A stretch of 64,000 nt of DNA from Beaufortia kweichowensis (lineage: Eukaryota > Chordata > Actinopteri > Cypriniformes > Gastromyzontidae), in the NCBI GenBank assembly GCA_019155185.1, contig CM032815.1, positions 2,551,001 through 2,615,000 on the forward strand, given 5' to 3'. The position numbers and the translations under genes are program-made. This document shows, in pieces, positions 22,001-33,900 of the stretch. Every line of letters starts with the position of its first letter. The stretch's first letter is position 1. The notes under the pieces are model-generated. The model had not been told where the DNA came from, searched no databases, and saw nothing but the letters and a program-made list of their open reading frames with translations.

Positions 22001-24600
22001 ACTGACTCATCCAGTGTGTGCCCCTTTAATTGCTTTATTATACTGTTTTCCAAAGGTAGCAAGCAGCAGGGAGGTTTACAACAAGTCAAAGTCTAAAATA
22101 GGAAATGAATGAAAAAATCCAATAGGAAAAAATATTGAATGTAGGTTGAGTAAAACTCGTGACTCAAATGGAAAAGGAAGTGATATGACAAAGGCACACC
22201 AATTGTTGAGAGACACACCCTGTTTTTTTCTCAGCACCTTTGTGTTGACTGCCATCATAAAATTGCTGTTATCAAGATTGGTCTTAGCACTTTGGACGTG
22301 CTGTTGGCCAACGATGGAGTCTATGGCGTGCCATAAAGATGAGAAAGAGACACGGGATCAAAGTCATGAGCCATCATCATAACTCTCACGTGTCCTTAAT
22401 GGACGTTATTAACCAGTGTCTAAAACCTTATCTGACCTTTTTAATTCTGTTTTTATTTCAGGTGATACCCCTGCTTTCTTTTATAAAAGCTCAAGAACTA
22501 CTATGGTGAGCATGGGCTATTGAATCCTCCAGTTGTCCACAGGGGATGTGTTTTTACAGACCTGGTGCTGGCTGGTTGTAACAGCAACTCCATGTGGAAG
22601 GTTTGTTTCCAGTGGAGCTGCTGTTGCGTGCAGATAGTCACCTTTATCTGCCTTCGCATTCCCTTGAAATGAATGAAGAATATACAATGCTAATTTGTTT
22701 TTCACTTATTTTGCACTTATTTTGCATTTTTTCACTTATGCATTTTATCCAGATTAAATCATGAGACCCGGCTGTAAATGTACATACAAACTAGTAGAAA
22801 GCATGTTTAACCCAGTGTCTAGGACACAGGGTGATGACCTATGAATTGACAGCCAGTGTTTGCAGTCCAGCTGCCTGTCAGTTCTGTAGGCCACTGTCCT
22901 GTTTGTCCTGCTAAACACACATGGATTTGTAATACATGAAGAGAATGTAGGTAAAACTCAAATGTGTTTAATGAATTGTACATTTGGACAACAAAAATCT
23001 TTTTCTTTTAGTTATTATAAATAAAGTGGCATTCAATAAATGTGACTTTACTCTGCATACAAAATGATGTGTTTTACTTTGGGTCTCACTCATTTTATAT
23101 ATTTTTTATACATTAAAATGGGATCACGACATACAGGCATACAATATACTGCCATGTTGAGTTACTCATTGTTTACATGGTATGTTAAAAGAATGACTAA
23201 TATGCATGATCAGTACAATGTAAAACTTTCCATTTCACCCACACATTATCTCATTCAAAAGTAACATCCAGTAAATATTAGTTTACTTTCAGTTTCAGTT
23301 TTCAGTTTGCCTGGTGTGTCCATTTAAATTATTGTTGGGTTTACAGGAATCTGTCTAGGATTACTGAAATAAGCTGACAGCCTCTGAATACTGAATACCA
23401 GGAATTAAGGATGGACTCCAATGACTATAAATTAATGTATGACTTGCAACTACAGCCAGACAGCAAAGGACAGTATATTTTGGTTGGACTTCAATAAAAA
23501 ATGTTACTATTAATTGATACATAATCAATGTCTTTGTTAATAAGACATACTATGAACTAGATATTATTTAGCATATGAATCTTGGTAAAAGAAGCAGCAA
23601 GTAGACAGCAAATAAAGCTGAGTTACTCAAGTTATACATCTATTTTAAGCATGACATCATTCTACAAAAACATTTTCACTTTCACAGTATAGTGACAAAT
23701 GGTGCATGAACTCTTTCTTTGTGAACTTCCAACAAACCACAAGGAATTGTGTAAGGCGTATTTAACAAATCTTACTTTCATTTTCACTATTTGATATAAA
23801 GAAGCTGTTTCTTTTCAAAACTTTAAAAGGGTTCTTTGTTGGTTGTTTGTACTGTTTTGTATTGTGAGGATCCTCTCAATCTGAAAAAAAGATTTTCCAT
23901 ACGATTCATATACAGACATAGTGGGCGATGTCATATGTAGGTTCCTGTTATGACAGTGTTAAACTTGGCATAGATTCAGACCAACAACTGTCACTCTCTT
24001 TATATTTCAGGACAAATATAGCAGCCATTCAGTTACACAGTAAGATCCAAGTCAGGGTTTAGGATTTTTTGTTCTTTTGTTTTTGTTGTTTGTAAATATA
24101 CCACATTTTACCTACTACAGGAGCTATATGTGTTGTATACTAACCCTGATAAACCAAAGAAATCAGAAATTCAAATGCATTTAAAGGTTATATTGTTTCA
24201 ATTAAACTATAAAACTATAAAACTTGTATTTGTTTCAGAATTATTTACTGTGGTTCTCTCCTGGTGATGTGTTGGTTTCTATTGGTGGGCCCCAAACACA
24301 ATAAACACATTTTTTCAGGGTAAACAACATGGATCATTATGGTATTTAATGGAAATATTTTTGTATTGTTTTGAATTTGTTTTATATTGAATGTAAGGTG
24401 TAAAAATATTGTAGATGGTTTCAGTCCTGTAATTTTGAATCGCTCATTCATTCAATCATACAATCATTCAATCTCATTACAAAAACAAAACTAAAAACAA
24501 GTGGCATTATTCAGAAAGCCTTTCTAAGGCTGAGATGTTAATATGATCTATTTACAAAACTCCAAATTGGGGTGGGTGGTGGCTTTTATTTTGGAAGTTC
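19066..24600. other. Intergenic region between wdr74 and ehd1
   Basis: About 5.5 kb of AT-rich DNA. It begins with the wdr74 3' UTR (ATTAAA at 19340). I find no exon with family resemblance; the longest open frames (about 100 codons at 19659-19970) look random. A splice-donor-like CTCTGACG/GTAAGC lies near 21386, after a slightly GC-richer stretch at 21060-21200, but no partner exon is evident. TCCCTCTAGTGGTTA at about 20865 resembles a common repeat end. Confidence 0.6.
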
Positions 24601-24961
24601 CCCTAAGTTCCGGTCCATAGTAACGTATTAAATGTAGTGGGACAGCGCGAGCTCATACTCTATATACGCGCAGAGCGCTCGCGCTGTGGGACTGTGCGAT
24701 GCTCGCGGGCTCTCTAGCGGATATACAGAAAAAATACTGCTGTCAACTAACTTAATTCTGCTTAAACAGTCAAAGTTTTTAGAAAAACTTATAAGCGGAT
24801 AAGATAAAACGGATAAGTGAACAGCTGACAGCTCGGGACCGACCCACCACGCTGGCAATCCCCTGTGCCTAGAATCGGACTGTTAATTCATACTGCTAAA
24901 ACCAGCAAAGAACTTTAAAAGCAGTTTTTCTTCTCTTTAAGAAGTTTACACATTTTCCAAC
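24601..24961 (+). promoter_or_regulatory. ehd1 promoter / 5' UTR
   Basis: A CpG-rich patch in AT-rich surroundings (24640-24720 holds repeated GCGC, CGCG and GCTCGCG) directly upstream of the ehd1 ATG. An exact 11-bp inverted repeat ACAGCGCGAGC / GCTCGCGCTGT occupies 24642-24652 and 24677-24687. The 24-nt space between them carries CTATATAC, which is TATA-like. About 270 bp separate it from the ATG. Confidence 0.55.
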
Positions 24962-27900
24962 ATGTTCAGCTGGGCGAACAACGACGGAAAGAAAAAAGAT
25001 CCCGAACTGTTTCAGACTGTTTCTGACGGGCTGAAACGACTTTACCGAACCAAATTATTCCCATTAGAAGACACGTACCGCTTCCATGACTTTCATTCTC
25101 CGGCTCTGGAAGACGCCGATTTTGATAACAAGCCCATGGTACTATTAGTGGGTCAGTATTCCACGGGTAAAACTACTTTTATTCGGCATCTCATGGAGCA
25201 GGATTTCCCCGGAATGCGCATAGGCCCCGAACCGACCACCGACTCATTCATTGCGGTGATGCACGGGGACCAGGAGGGGCTCGTCCCGGGAAACGCTTTA
25301 GTGGTGGACCCCAAGAAACCTTTCCGAAAACTCAATGCCTTTGGAAACGCCTTTCTAAACAGGTGAGACCCGTAGATCTTAATATGTCACAAATGTTTAT
25401 GCATTTTGATTCATTGTACTGTCAGTAATCCAAGTACTGGAAAATACAACTTTCCATTCGTGTCTTCCATTTATGTGTGCAGGATCTTTTTTATAGGTCC
25501 TATCTATGAAGGGTGTTGTTTTCGTTCAGTCATTTGTCAAGCGGTTGTGGAGTTTTGTGTAAAATGAACTTTATTGGCATTATTTTGTGTATGTATACTT
25601 AATAGTAAAAGCATTAAAAACCGGCCAGCAGGATAAAAAGACTTTTAACTTTGCATGCATAAGTGTCCTTGTCAGCTGTTACTCGGATTGTAAGGGTGGA
25701 GCTTTTACAGTAGTAACAATAAAAAATTAACAGATTCTCTCCCACTGATCAGATCGTTTTTTAAGAATTTGTTACCACAATCTGGGTAATTTTGGCTCCC
25801 ATCTTTCTCATTATTTGCTGGTTTCCCCTTCTGAAAGGAATGTCAGCTGACACTGGTTTTGACAGCTGCTGGGGCCTTTAAGGTTTTTTTTTTAACAAGC
25901 TGTTGGGAAATGGGGCCCTCCATAAGGAATGACATAAGAGAAATGAGTTGAAGTTTGCAATGGTTTATCAGTCCAATTCACAGTTGCTTTTAAAACATGT
26001 GTCCCACATGTCTACTGTATGTTAAACTGACTGTTAGTAAGCTGAATTAAAGTTCAGCAGAGGTGGGCGTGGCTTTTCTCAAGGTCTAGTACTACATATT
26101 TCCTTTTGAATTGTGCTTGTTGGAGGCCCTGCGTGTGGGACTTCCTCAGTAAGGCAGAGCTCAGCTTCACTGAATCCTATGCTGGTCAATGCTTGACTGA
26201 GAGGGATCATGTTATGAATAGATCATATTTACACCCCAACAGGCCTGGACTAGCTGAAAGTGTTTTATTGTAAGAAATTGTCCTTGAACTTAAAATCTTG
26301 GAATGAATGCTGCTTGTGCAATGAGTAGGTTCACAATTCACTCATGACTTGGGAGGAGTTAAAAGTTTCAGTCCACCTCTCCCTTTGTCTTCACCTTGAC
26401 AGTGTGTTGTCGTTTGAGGTCAAATCAATGTTTTTTTTTTAGTTAATTTGCATTTCATTTTAATCTATTTATCCAAACAAAATTCAGATTTTTATTCACT
26501 AACCCTTATGTCTTTCCAGACCTGTGTGACTTTTTTTGTGAAACACAAAAGAATAAAAAGTGTTCTTGATACATGAAGTGAAGCATTATAGGAGCTGACA
26601 GGATAATTCCAAAATTTGGCTAAACACAAGATTCTGGCACTCCTAGATTGACCTGTATGACTTTTTTGGAGCTTTGCATGTCAAAGATAGAAAGACTGAC
26701 TCGGCTAAGAATTTCCCAGAGATAATCTTGGGAACTGATTCAGCAATTTCTGAGCCTTCTTTCGCACAGGCACACAACCAGAAGTGTCCCCCGCTCGTCT
26801 CCCTGACCCCTGCTTCCTTTATATTATGCTGGCTGTTGCTTATCACGCATATTAAAATTTCCCCCTGAGCGTTTTCCCTGTGACCTTGCCGGAGAGGTTA
26901 AAGGGTAGCTTGAAGGTGATTGGCGAAGAATTCAGATAATATTGTTCATCGTAGTGCACCGCTTTAGCTGTACATTCTTAGTACACATTAACCACTTGCT
27001 CATTCCAGTAGTTCACAGTTACACATTGATGTCCTGACTTTGTGCTGGCATGCCTTCCTCTATACTACTTCTCTGTAACTTGAGTATGTTCTCGTGTGCA
27101 GCTGCGTTCATGATTTTCTATAGGCTCTGTATTGAATTTGGAGTTGTGAATCGTAATTGCAGACTGTCACTGTGAGAGCTTTTTTTACAAAAAAGGGTTA
27201 AATTCAAATGTCTGTTTTTAAGCTGTCACAGTGATCGTGCAAAACCCAATGTGGTATTTTAACCACTACTAAGCTGAAGATTAATTTACAATCGGTTATC
27301 AGTGTAGATGATGGTGCTTTCTCATGCAGCATACAGTGTTTCTGCCAGGTCTTGCTTAGTTCTCTCTGTACTTCGTCTTTTGGAGTTGTGCATTTATAAA
27401 AGATATCCAGGTGTCCAAGATAAAGTCCTGTAAGCAGTCTGCATTTAAAATATTTCTTAAATAAACTATAAAATGAATAAACTTGCCTTTAGAGTGAAAC
27501 AGACCCTGAATATTACATTAGTAGGTGTTAATTAATGTCTGGTGTATCTTTTGGCATCTGACTAAATTGTCAGATTTGGCCAATACCTGCCATATGGCAA
27601 TTGTAAAACCGAGGTTGTTTGGCTTGAATAAGAATTTTCTGTTCTTACGTTTACATTTGCAGCAAACATTAACTCAACATTTTGTTGTAACACCTGCAAG
27701 GAATTTGCAGGGCCTTGGAACTCGGCATTCAAAAATTCAATTGGTTAAAAACAGGCTAGTCGTATTTTCCAAAAACCTTTCCAAATATTATTTGTATGGG
27801 CAAGACTTCAAAGAGCAAGAGTGTCTACCAAGAATAATGTACAGTCAGGGTTTATTTCACATTTACACATTTGGCATATGCTTTTATCCAGAGAAACTCC

Positions 27901-30900
27901 CAGGGCATTCTGGTTACACTTTTTTTATCAGTATGTGCATTCCCAAATATTGATTTGTGTTTAAAGAATCAAGAAGCATGGTTATATAGATAAATTACAT
28001 GAGTGGTCCATTATACGTTGTTGATATGTATACTGAAAATTTGACCACTGAATGTCACAATTCACCAATTAAAATGAAATATTCTAAATAGCTGTGTCAG
28101 CTTGGCTTTATGCTAAAAACATCAGGCAAAGTGACACAAGCAGTCTTTGTCAACTGGCAGTGTGTCGATTAGAGAGTGGAATGCAAGCAGAAGGGAAATG
28201 CGGAATACGATTGGCTGGAGTGAAAGTAGAAACACGGAGAGAAAAAATTGATGGCATTCGTTCTGGAAAACTGATGGGGGAATAGAAAAATATGTAGGGG
28301 GAACATAGCAGCAGGCTCTTTGAGGTTGAAGATTGTTTTTGTATGAGTAAAGTGTGCTGGTATGTAAAGATATGAAAATGATCCTGTACAATCAGTTCTG
28401 TAGGGTTTGCACATAAATAAAAACCATACAGACAGATAACAAGCAGGGATTGGGTCATGGAAAAGCTGAGGTAGTGTTGGAATGTTCAGATTTAGCTGCC
28501 AAAAAGGGAACTCCTTGCAATTAATCATCATGCACTAAAAAACGCAACACATCACACAACGTTTAAATTACACATGTTTTAAAGTGTCTGATGTTTGATT
28601 CTCTTTGTCAGGTTTATATGTGCCCAGATGCCGAATCCAGTGCTGGATAGCATCAGCATCATTGATACTCCTGGAATTCTGTCTGGAGAGAAGCAGAGAA
28701 TCTCCCGAGGTTGGTGTTTGTATTGCTCTCTTTATTTCCCTCTTGTTCTGTGTCTTCCTCTCTTTCTTTAATTGTCTTGGTTTCTTACTTCCCCCAACCC
28801 TCCCCTTCTTGACCATCCTCTGACTTCCCTTCCCGTAGTTACCCCTTCATATTCTCCATACTATTATTATGAGCTCCATTTGCATGAGTAACAGTGTGCA
28901 GAAGTGTATTTTTGCTTACATCACTTACAGTCATTAAACCCATGGCTTAAGCAAAAGAGAGAAGGTTAATTCAGTTTGCAGCTGCATTAACCGTGTTAAG
29001 AGGGAAGTATTTTTAGTTTCCCTGTTTACATTAGAGCACAACAAACTCATGCTCGTTCCATAGGCTCTTTTCCTGTAGGAAAGAGAGGAAGTTGAACACG
29101 TAATACAATTATAGTGACAAGTGGGCAGTCAGTTCCCATCAGACACTACGAACTGTCAGCAGTTTATCTTTTTTGATTATTTCCAATAGCACGTGGCAAC
29201 ACCTAACATGTTTTTCAAGCAACTTAATAATCAGTCTATATTAATTCAGTGTGCAGTTATACCTTAGTCTGTTTGGTATCTGATGGCTAAAGTACCAGTG
29301 TTAAATGTTTTTCAGGTGTTTCTAGCTTCCCTAAATAGTGTTCTTGACTAGTCCAGACCTGTAACAGACCAGAGATTATAATGGAAGATAGTGAGATGCT
29401 GTTTATTCAAGAAAATTGTGAGAGTGCTTTGTGTACGGAGGTAACCGCTGGGGACTCTTCCTGTGCTTGTCTGTCTGGCATGGCGTGTGTAAGTATGCGT
29501 GCAGGCAGGCATCTTTGGCCTTTCCCTGAAGACTGTGTAAATGTGATCAGCGGGTGAGTGGCATTTACAGATAACAAGCTGACAAAGGGGGGGCAGCGCA
29601 GGCCAGGAAACAGACATTGCCGCAGAACAGACAGGGAGGAGTAAAGACATACAACTGATTGGGGTTCCCAAATGCATCAATGTTCAAAGATTCAGTTGTG
29701 TGTTGTTGAGCATGTTTTGGCATGATGTATGCGAATAAGTAGATGCACGTCAGTACACTTTTGATTTTTTTTTTTTAATGTTTTGAGTGGCTTTACTGTC
29801 TTCTGCATCAGACAAGCAATAGGGCTAGAAATGACCTCTGTTGTTCCAAGGTAATTTTGGAGATGTTCCATGGTAATACTAAGTTTTTTGGTTGGGGGGT
29901 ATCAGTAGGACTCTGCAATATGATATAATATAAATATTTGGTTCCCAACAACATAATATTGTAAGTCTTCTGTATGTGTAGTAATTTAAAACTGTGATCT
30001 TAAGATCATTGGCAGCTTGCTCAATTCTTGTTCACAGTTTGGGTCCTATAGAAATAATGTTACATAATGCTGCACTATTCCACTGTTTTTTGGACGCATT
30101 TCTTTCTGTGGACTTTCTGAGGGACCATAAAACGCACAACTTTGATAATCACTAGGGGTGTAACGATACGTCCAGTCTATAATACTGTTGAGGTTTATGA
30201 TTGTATCACAAAATGTAAAAAAAAGAGACTGAAATTCAAATGACAGATTGCAAAATCAAAATCAAATTAACAAATTTTATTTTGTTAAAGAATTGACAAC
30301 ATTAAGGGTTTAATTGAACCTTCTATATGTAAATTAATAAAAATTGAATAGGTCTGTCACTGAAAAATCAAAACTGAACATAAAAATGTTAAAAATGTTG
30401 TGATATGTGATACATTGATGCATCTTTACACCCCTAATAATTGTTCAGTTTTACTGTACCATGTTTTTTTAGGGGAGTGATTTGGTGAAAACATGCATAT
30501 TACATTAGTTACAAAAGAAATGCACGTAAAGCTCCACGAGGGAGTGCAGACATGGTTGGATGACACTAACCAGGTGTTGTAAAACTTTTACATTCCATAC
30601 TGTACAGCTTCATCTTACACGCTGATTATTTAGTTTGGCTTTTAAATGGACCGCACCCTACAGTCTCTGATAAGCAACTCTTCCCCAGAGCTTGGCAGTG
30701 CCTGGGGAAGGTTTAAAAACATCATTAGTGAATGACAAAGGGCTGATATATGGACATAAAACCACATATAAGATCACACATGGTGTCAAAGTATGTAAAA
30801 ATTACACACATAGTGTGAGAGTCACAAGGTCTTGAACTCATTACGAGAGAGAGGTTTACCGCTCTTCGTTAGAGCCCAGCGAAGCTCTCTGTGCTGCCCT

Positions 30901-33900
30901 TTGCTCTCTTCATCACTCTGGGGCAGAATGAAAGCCATAAAGATCGAAAGTGAAGATGGTGATGCTTACAAGGCGTGGCAGCTAAACATACTTAGACATA
31001 GGACACATAGTAGTCGCTACAAAGGTCTACTTGTTTTTGGAAACAAAGGGACACAATGTATTTTTTCTATTATACAAATGATTCAAAGTATTTATCATAA
31101 TAACAATAGTCTCTTTAATGTATCCACAAAGCTATTGCTTGTGAGTTTCTTCACGAATTTATTTAAAGATTCTGCCTCCATTGTGTTCAAAACTTCCTCT
31201 TTAATAATGTTACAGCAATTGAACGCTGGTGGAGGGAAATGCAAGGAAAGCCCTGCTAGTGTCATTATCCGAACATGGAAAATGTGAGTGTTTGCCTTTC
31301 ATGTCAAGCACACAGGGAGAAGAATGTTGAATTGGCTGCAAAACACGCACTCATGCACGAAGGGAAAGTGCGTGTCATAGCCAGGGCATAGCCTGTAGTG
31401 TGCCTTGTAGCCAATCACACGTTATTCAAGTCAAGAGGATGGCGTGTGTAAGATGTCCAAAAGAAGTATGTTAAGTATCAAATCTGTGTCTGTCTGAGAA
31501 TGATGGGATAGTGAGCTATGTAAGTTATCTGAAAAACATGAATATTCGGGTAGGAATGACAGCTATTTTAAGATTTAATGCTGTTGATTTGCAAGCAGAT
31601 GAGCGTGCTTGCTATTTTAATTAAATCCATTTCTCTCTCTTTACTTTATTCTCTCAGCATTTTTATTATTCTCTCCATCTTATACTATTTCCTCCCACAG
31701 CATTCTTTACAACAATGTGGTCTCCATACAAAACCATATGATTTGGTTGGACAGAAGAATGAATGTGAAATGGACCATTCCCAAATAATGAGTTATAAAA
31801 TAAGCAAATTCTCTTTTATATTTCTGTAATGAAATTGTTAAAATACCATTTTTACATATTACTGCTTAAGAACTAGTGAAAGTAGTGAAATTCTGTCCTG
31901 CTCAGGTGTAGATCTTGTGAGGATGGTTAATAATCTTCTGAAGGTCTGCTGACTTGACATCCGTCCTCTTCCTGACCTCAGTTAGGCTTTCCATGTGGTT
32001 AACTACAACATACTTTAACATACAACATATTACATTTGTACTTTTTAAGTCAAGTTGCTTCAGTTTAGGTTTGTTCTGAAACACTGACATGTTTTCCCCC
32101 AGTATCACAATTTCAGATGCCCTAGTGGCTGTTTAAGTATTAAAAGTGAATCTTTTTCTTTAATTTGCCTTTATGGAAAATAGCACATTGGGGCTGTTTA
32201 TACGACAAGAAACAATGTGATTATACCTACAAGTTTAATTTGTTTTATTGTTAAATCTGTAAATCTACATTCAAATTCCATTATGATCCCTTTGTGTGTG
32301 TTTTTTATTAATTTAATGTGCTGCCTGAACATTTCTTTGTGTTCTTGTCTTATACTGGGTAGTGTTCCATTCTAGTACCTCTCCTGTTTACTGTACACTG
32401 TGTCTGCCCTAATTCTTCATGGCCGAGTAACCTTGGCTGGGTGTTTAGTTTCATCACTGCTGTGTTCCTCAGCATCTGATACTGCTTTACTAAATGGATT
32501 TTGGTTACCTGTCACTGCACTGTTTTCTCTACTGGACCTGCTATTGTTCACTCAGATCATTATATCAGATTCGTGCAATCTTCCTTTCCCAATGTTTTCC
32601 AGGAATTTGTAAAGGTGCCACATTGACTTGCGCTAGTACTGGAAAGAGATCATTTCCTTCTACGCACAGATGAATGCTCACAACGTTTCCACTGGAACCC
32701 CTCCCACAATTCTTATGGATTTGCTGCTTGTAAAACAGCACTAGGAAAATACATTTTCAAAGGAAGAATAACTGAAATGTGACATGGACATTAATCTATT
32801 CTTCTGCTTAAGACTTTTTCAGGTTGCCATATCTACTTGATCAGCATTATGGCCGAAAAAAACTACAGTAAGATTGCAAAGATCGTTCTTTGGTTAATGT
32901 TTAGCGAGAAGTGTGGTACCACCACCAATAGTGTTCATGTCATGTATTATAATTGGTGAACATACTAACTTTTGAGAACGATTAGCTAAAATATAATTTT
33001 TTTTCAGTATTTAAAGTTATGATTAAACTGCTGGAAATGTTAATGTCACAGAATTAAGCACTGTTTCAAAAGCAGACAAGAAAAAATAGCCACAATCCTT
33101 TAGATCTCCTCTTTATTGTTTCTAGCAAATCATCTGGTCCCAATCAGAAGCAAGCTGACGTTTGCTATTAACCATTCACAACTGTTGTTTTAGAAACAGC
33201 TGCAGTTTTGTTCCATGTGTACTCTCAACATTACAACAGAAACTCGCTTTCATTATGTGGTCAACTATCCATATTAGGAATAAACAACATATAGTTGAGG
33301 TTTGAATAAACTCCAGAGGTTAACCTTTATCAGGACCCTGCGAAATTACATATAAAACATGCCTTAGTATCTCACAATAGTTATTTTAATAGATAATGGG
33401 TTAATGTCTGGAGTGGAGAAGGGAATACAAAAGATTAGATTTTGTTTGCATTTACCTCATACATTTTCCTTCATTACTGACATTTAGACCAACCTTCAGC
33501 CCAGCATGAATCCATCATTCATGTCTATTTATGGTGGTTAGCAGGACCGGTCTGTCTTTGTGTTGGTTGTAAACTTTAAAGTGAACCTTTGTGCATATTA
33601 TGTACAGTGCATACAAAGTTGGCACCCTTGCAGACAACTAGTGCGATTTCTATTTCAGCATGTCTTCAGTTGATATTTTCTATTTCATTCATTCTGTGTA
33701 ACTAACGTGTACGTTTCTTTTAGTGCTGCATTTGTATTCCTATTCCTATTTTTAGGATTTAAAGTGTTAAAGTGTTAAAATAGAAGTAAACAGAGACTTA
33801 TTAGGAAAACAACATGTCAAAGATAGCAGCTGAAAAATCAAGTATTGACTCTGCAAAGTCACACCCATGTTAAATTCAGATCCAGATTTTACATCCTGCT

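Larger units (their letters stand above)
25363..28611 (+). other. ehd1 intron 1
   Basis: A 3.2 kb intron with no coding exon. It contains two repeat fragments (26487-26560 and 27857-27930). The stretch about 26640-26920 is richer in GC than its surroundings and has fair complexity; it might be a conserved element, but I cannot show this from one sequence. Confidence 0.6.

Noticed and set aside
19066..24600. A snoRNA host gene such as SNHG1 next to wdr74
   Set aside because: No paired C (RTGATGA) and D (CTGA) boxes in snoRNA layout were found by eye.
27525..27953. 142-codon open frame in ehd1 intron 1
   Set aside because: It runs into the repeat fragment at 27857 and has no family resemblance.
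30832..31287. 151-codon open frame in ehd1 intron 2
   Set aside because: No domain, no homology I recognise, no upstream exon or promoter feature; length is possible by chance in 64 kb.
33590..33640. Possible Tc1-like end at TACAGTGCATACAAAGTTGG
   Set aside because: Loose resemblance only; no inverted partner end and no TA target duplication could be shown.
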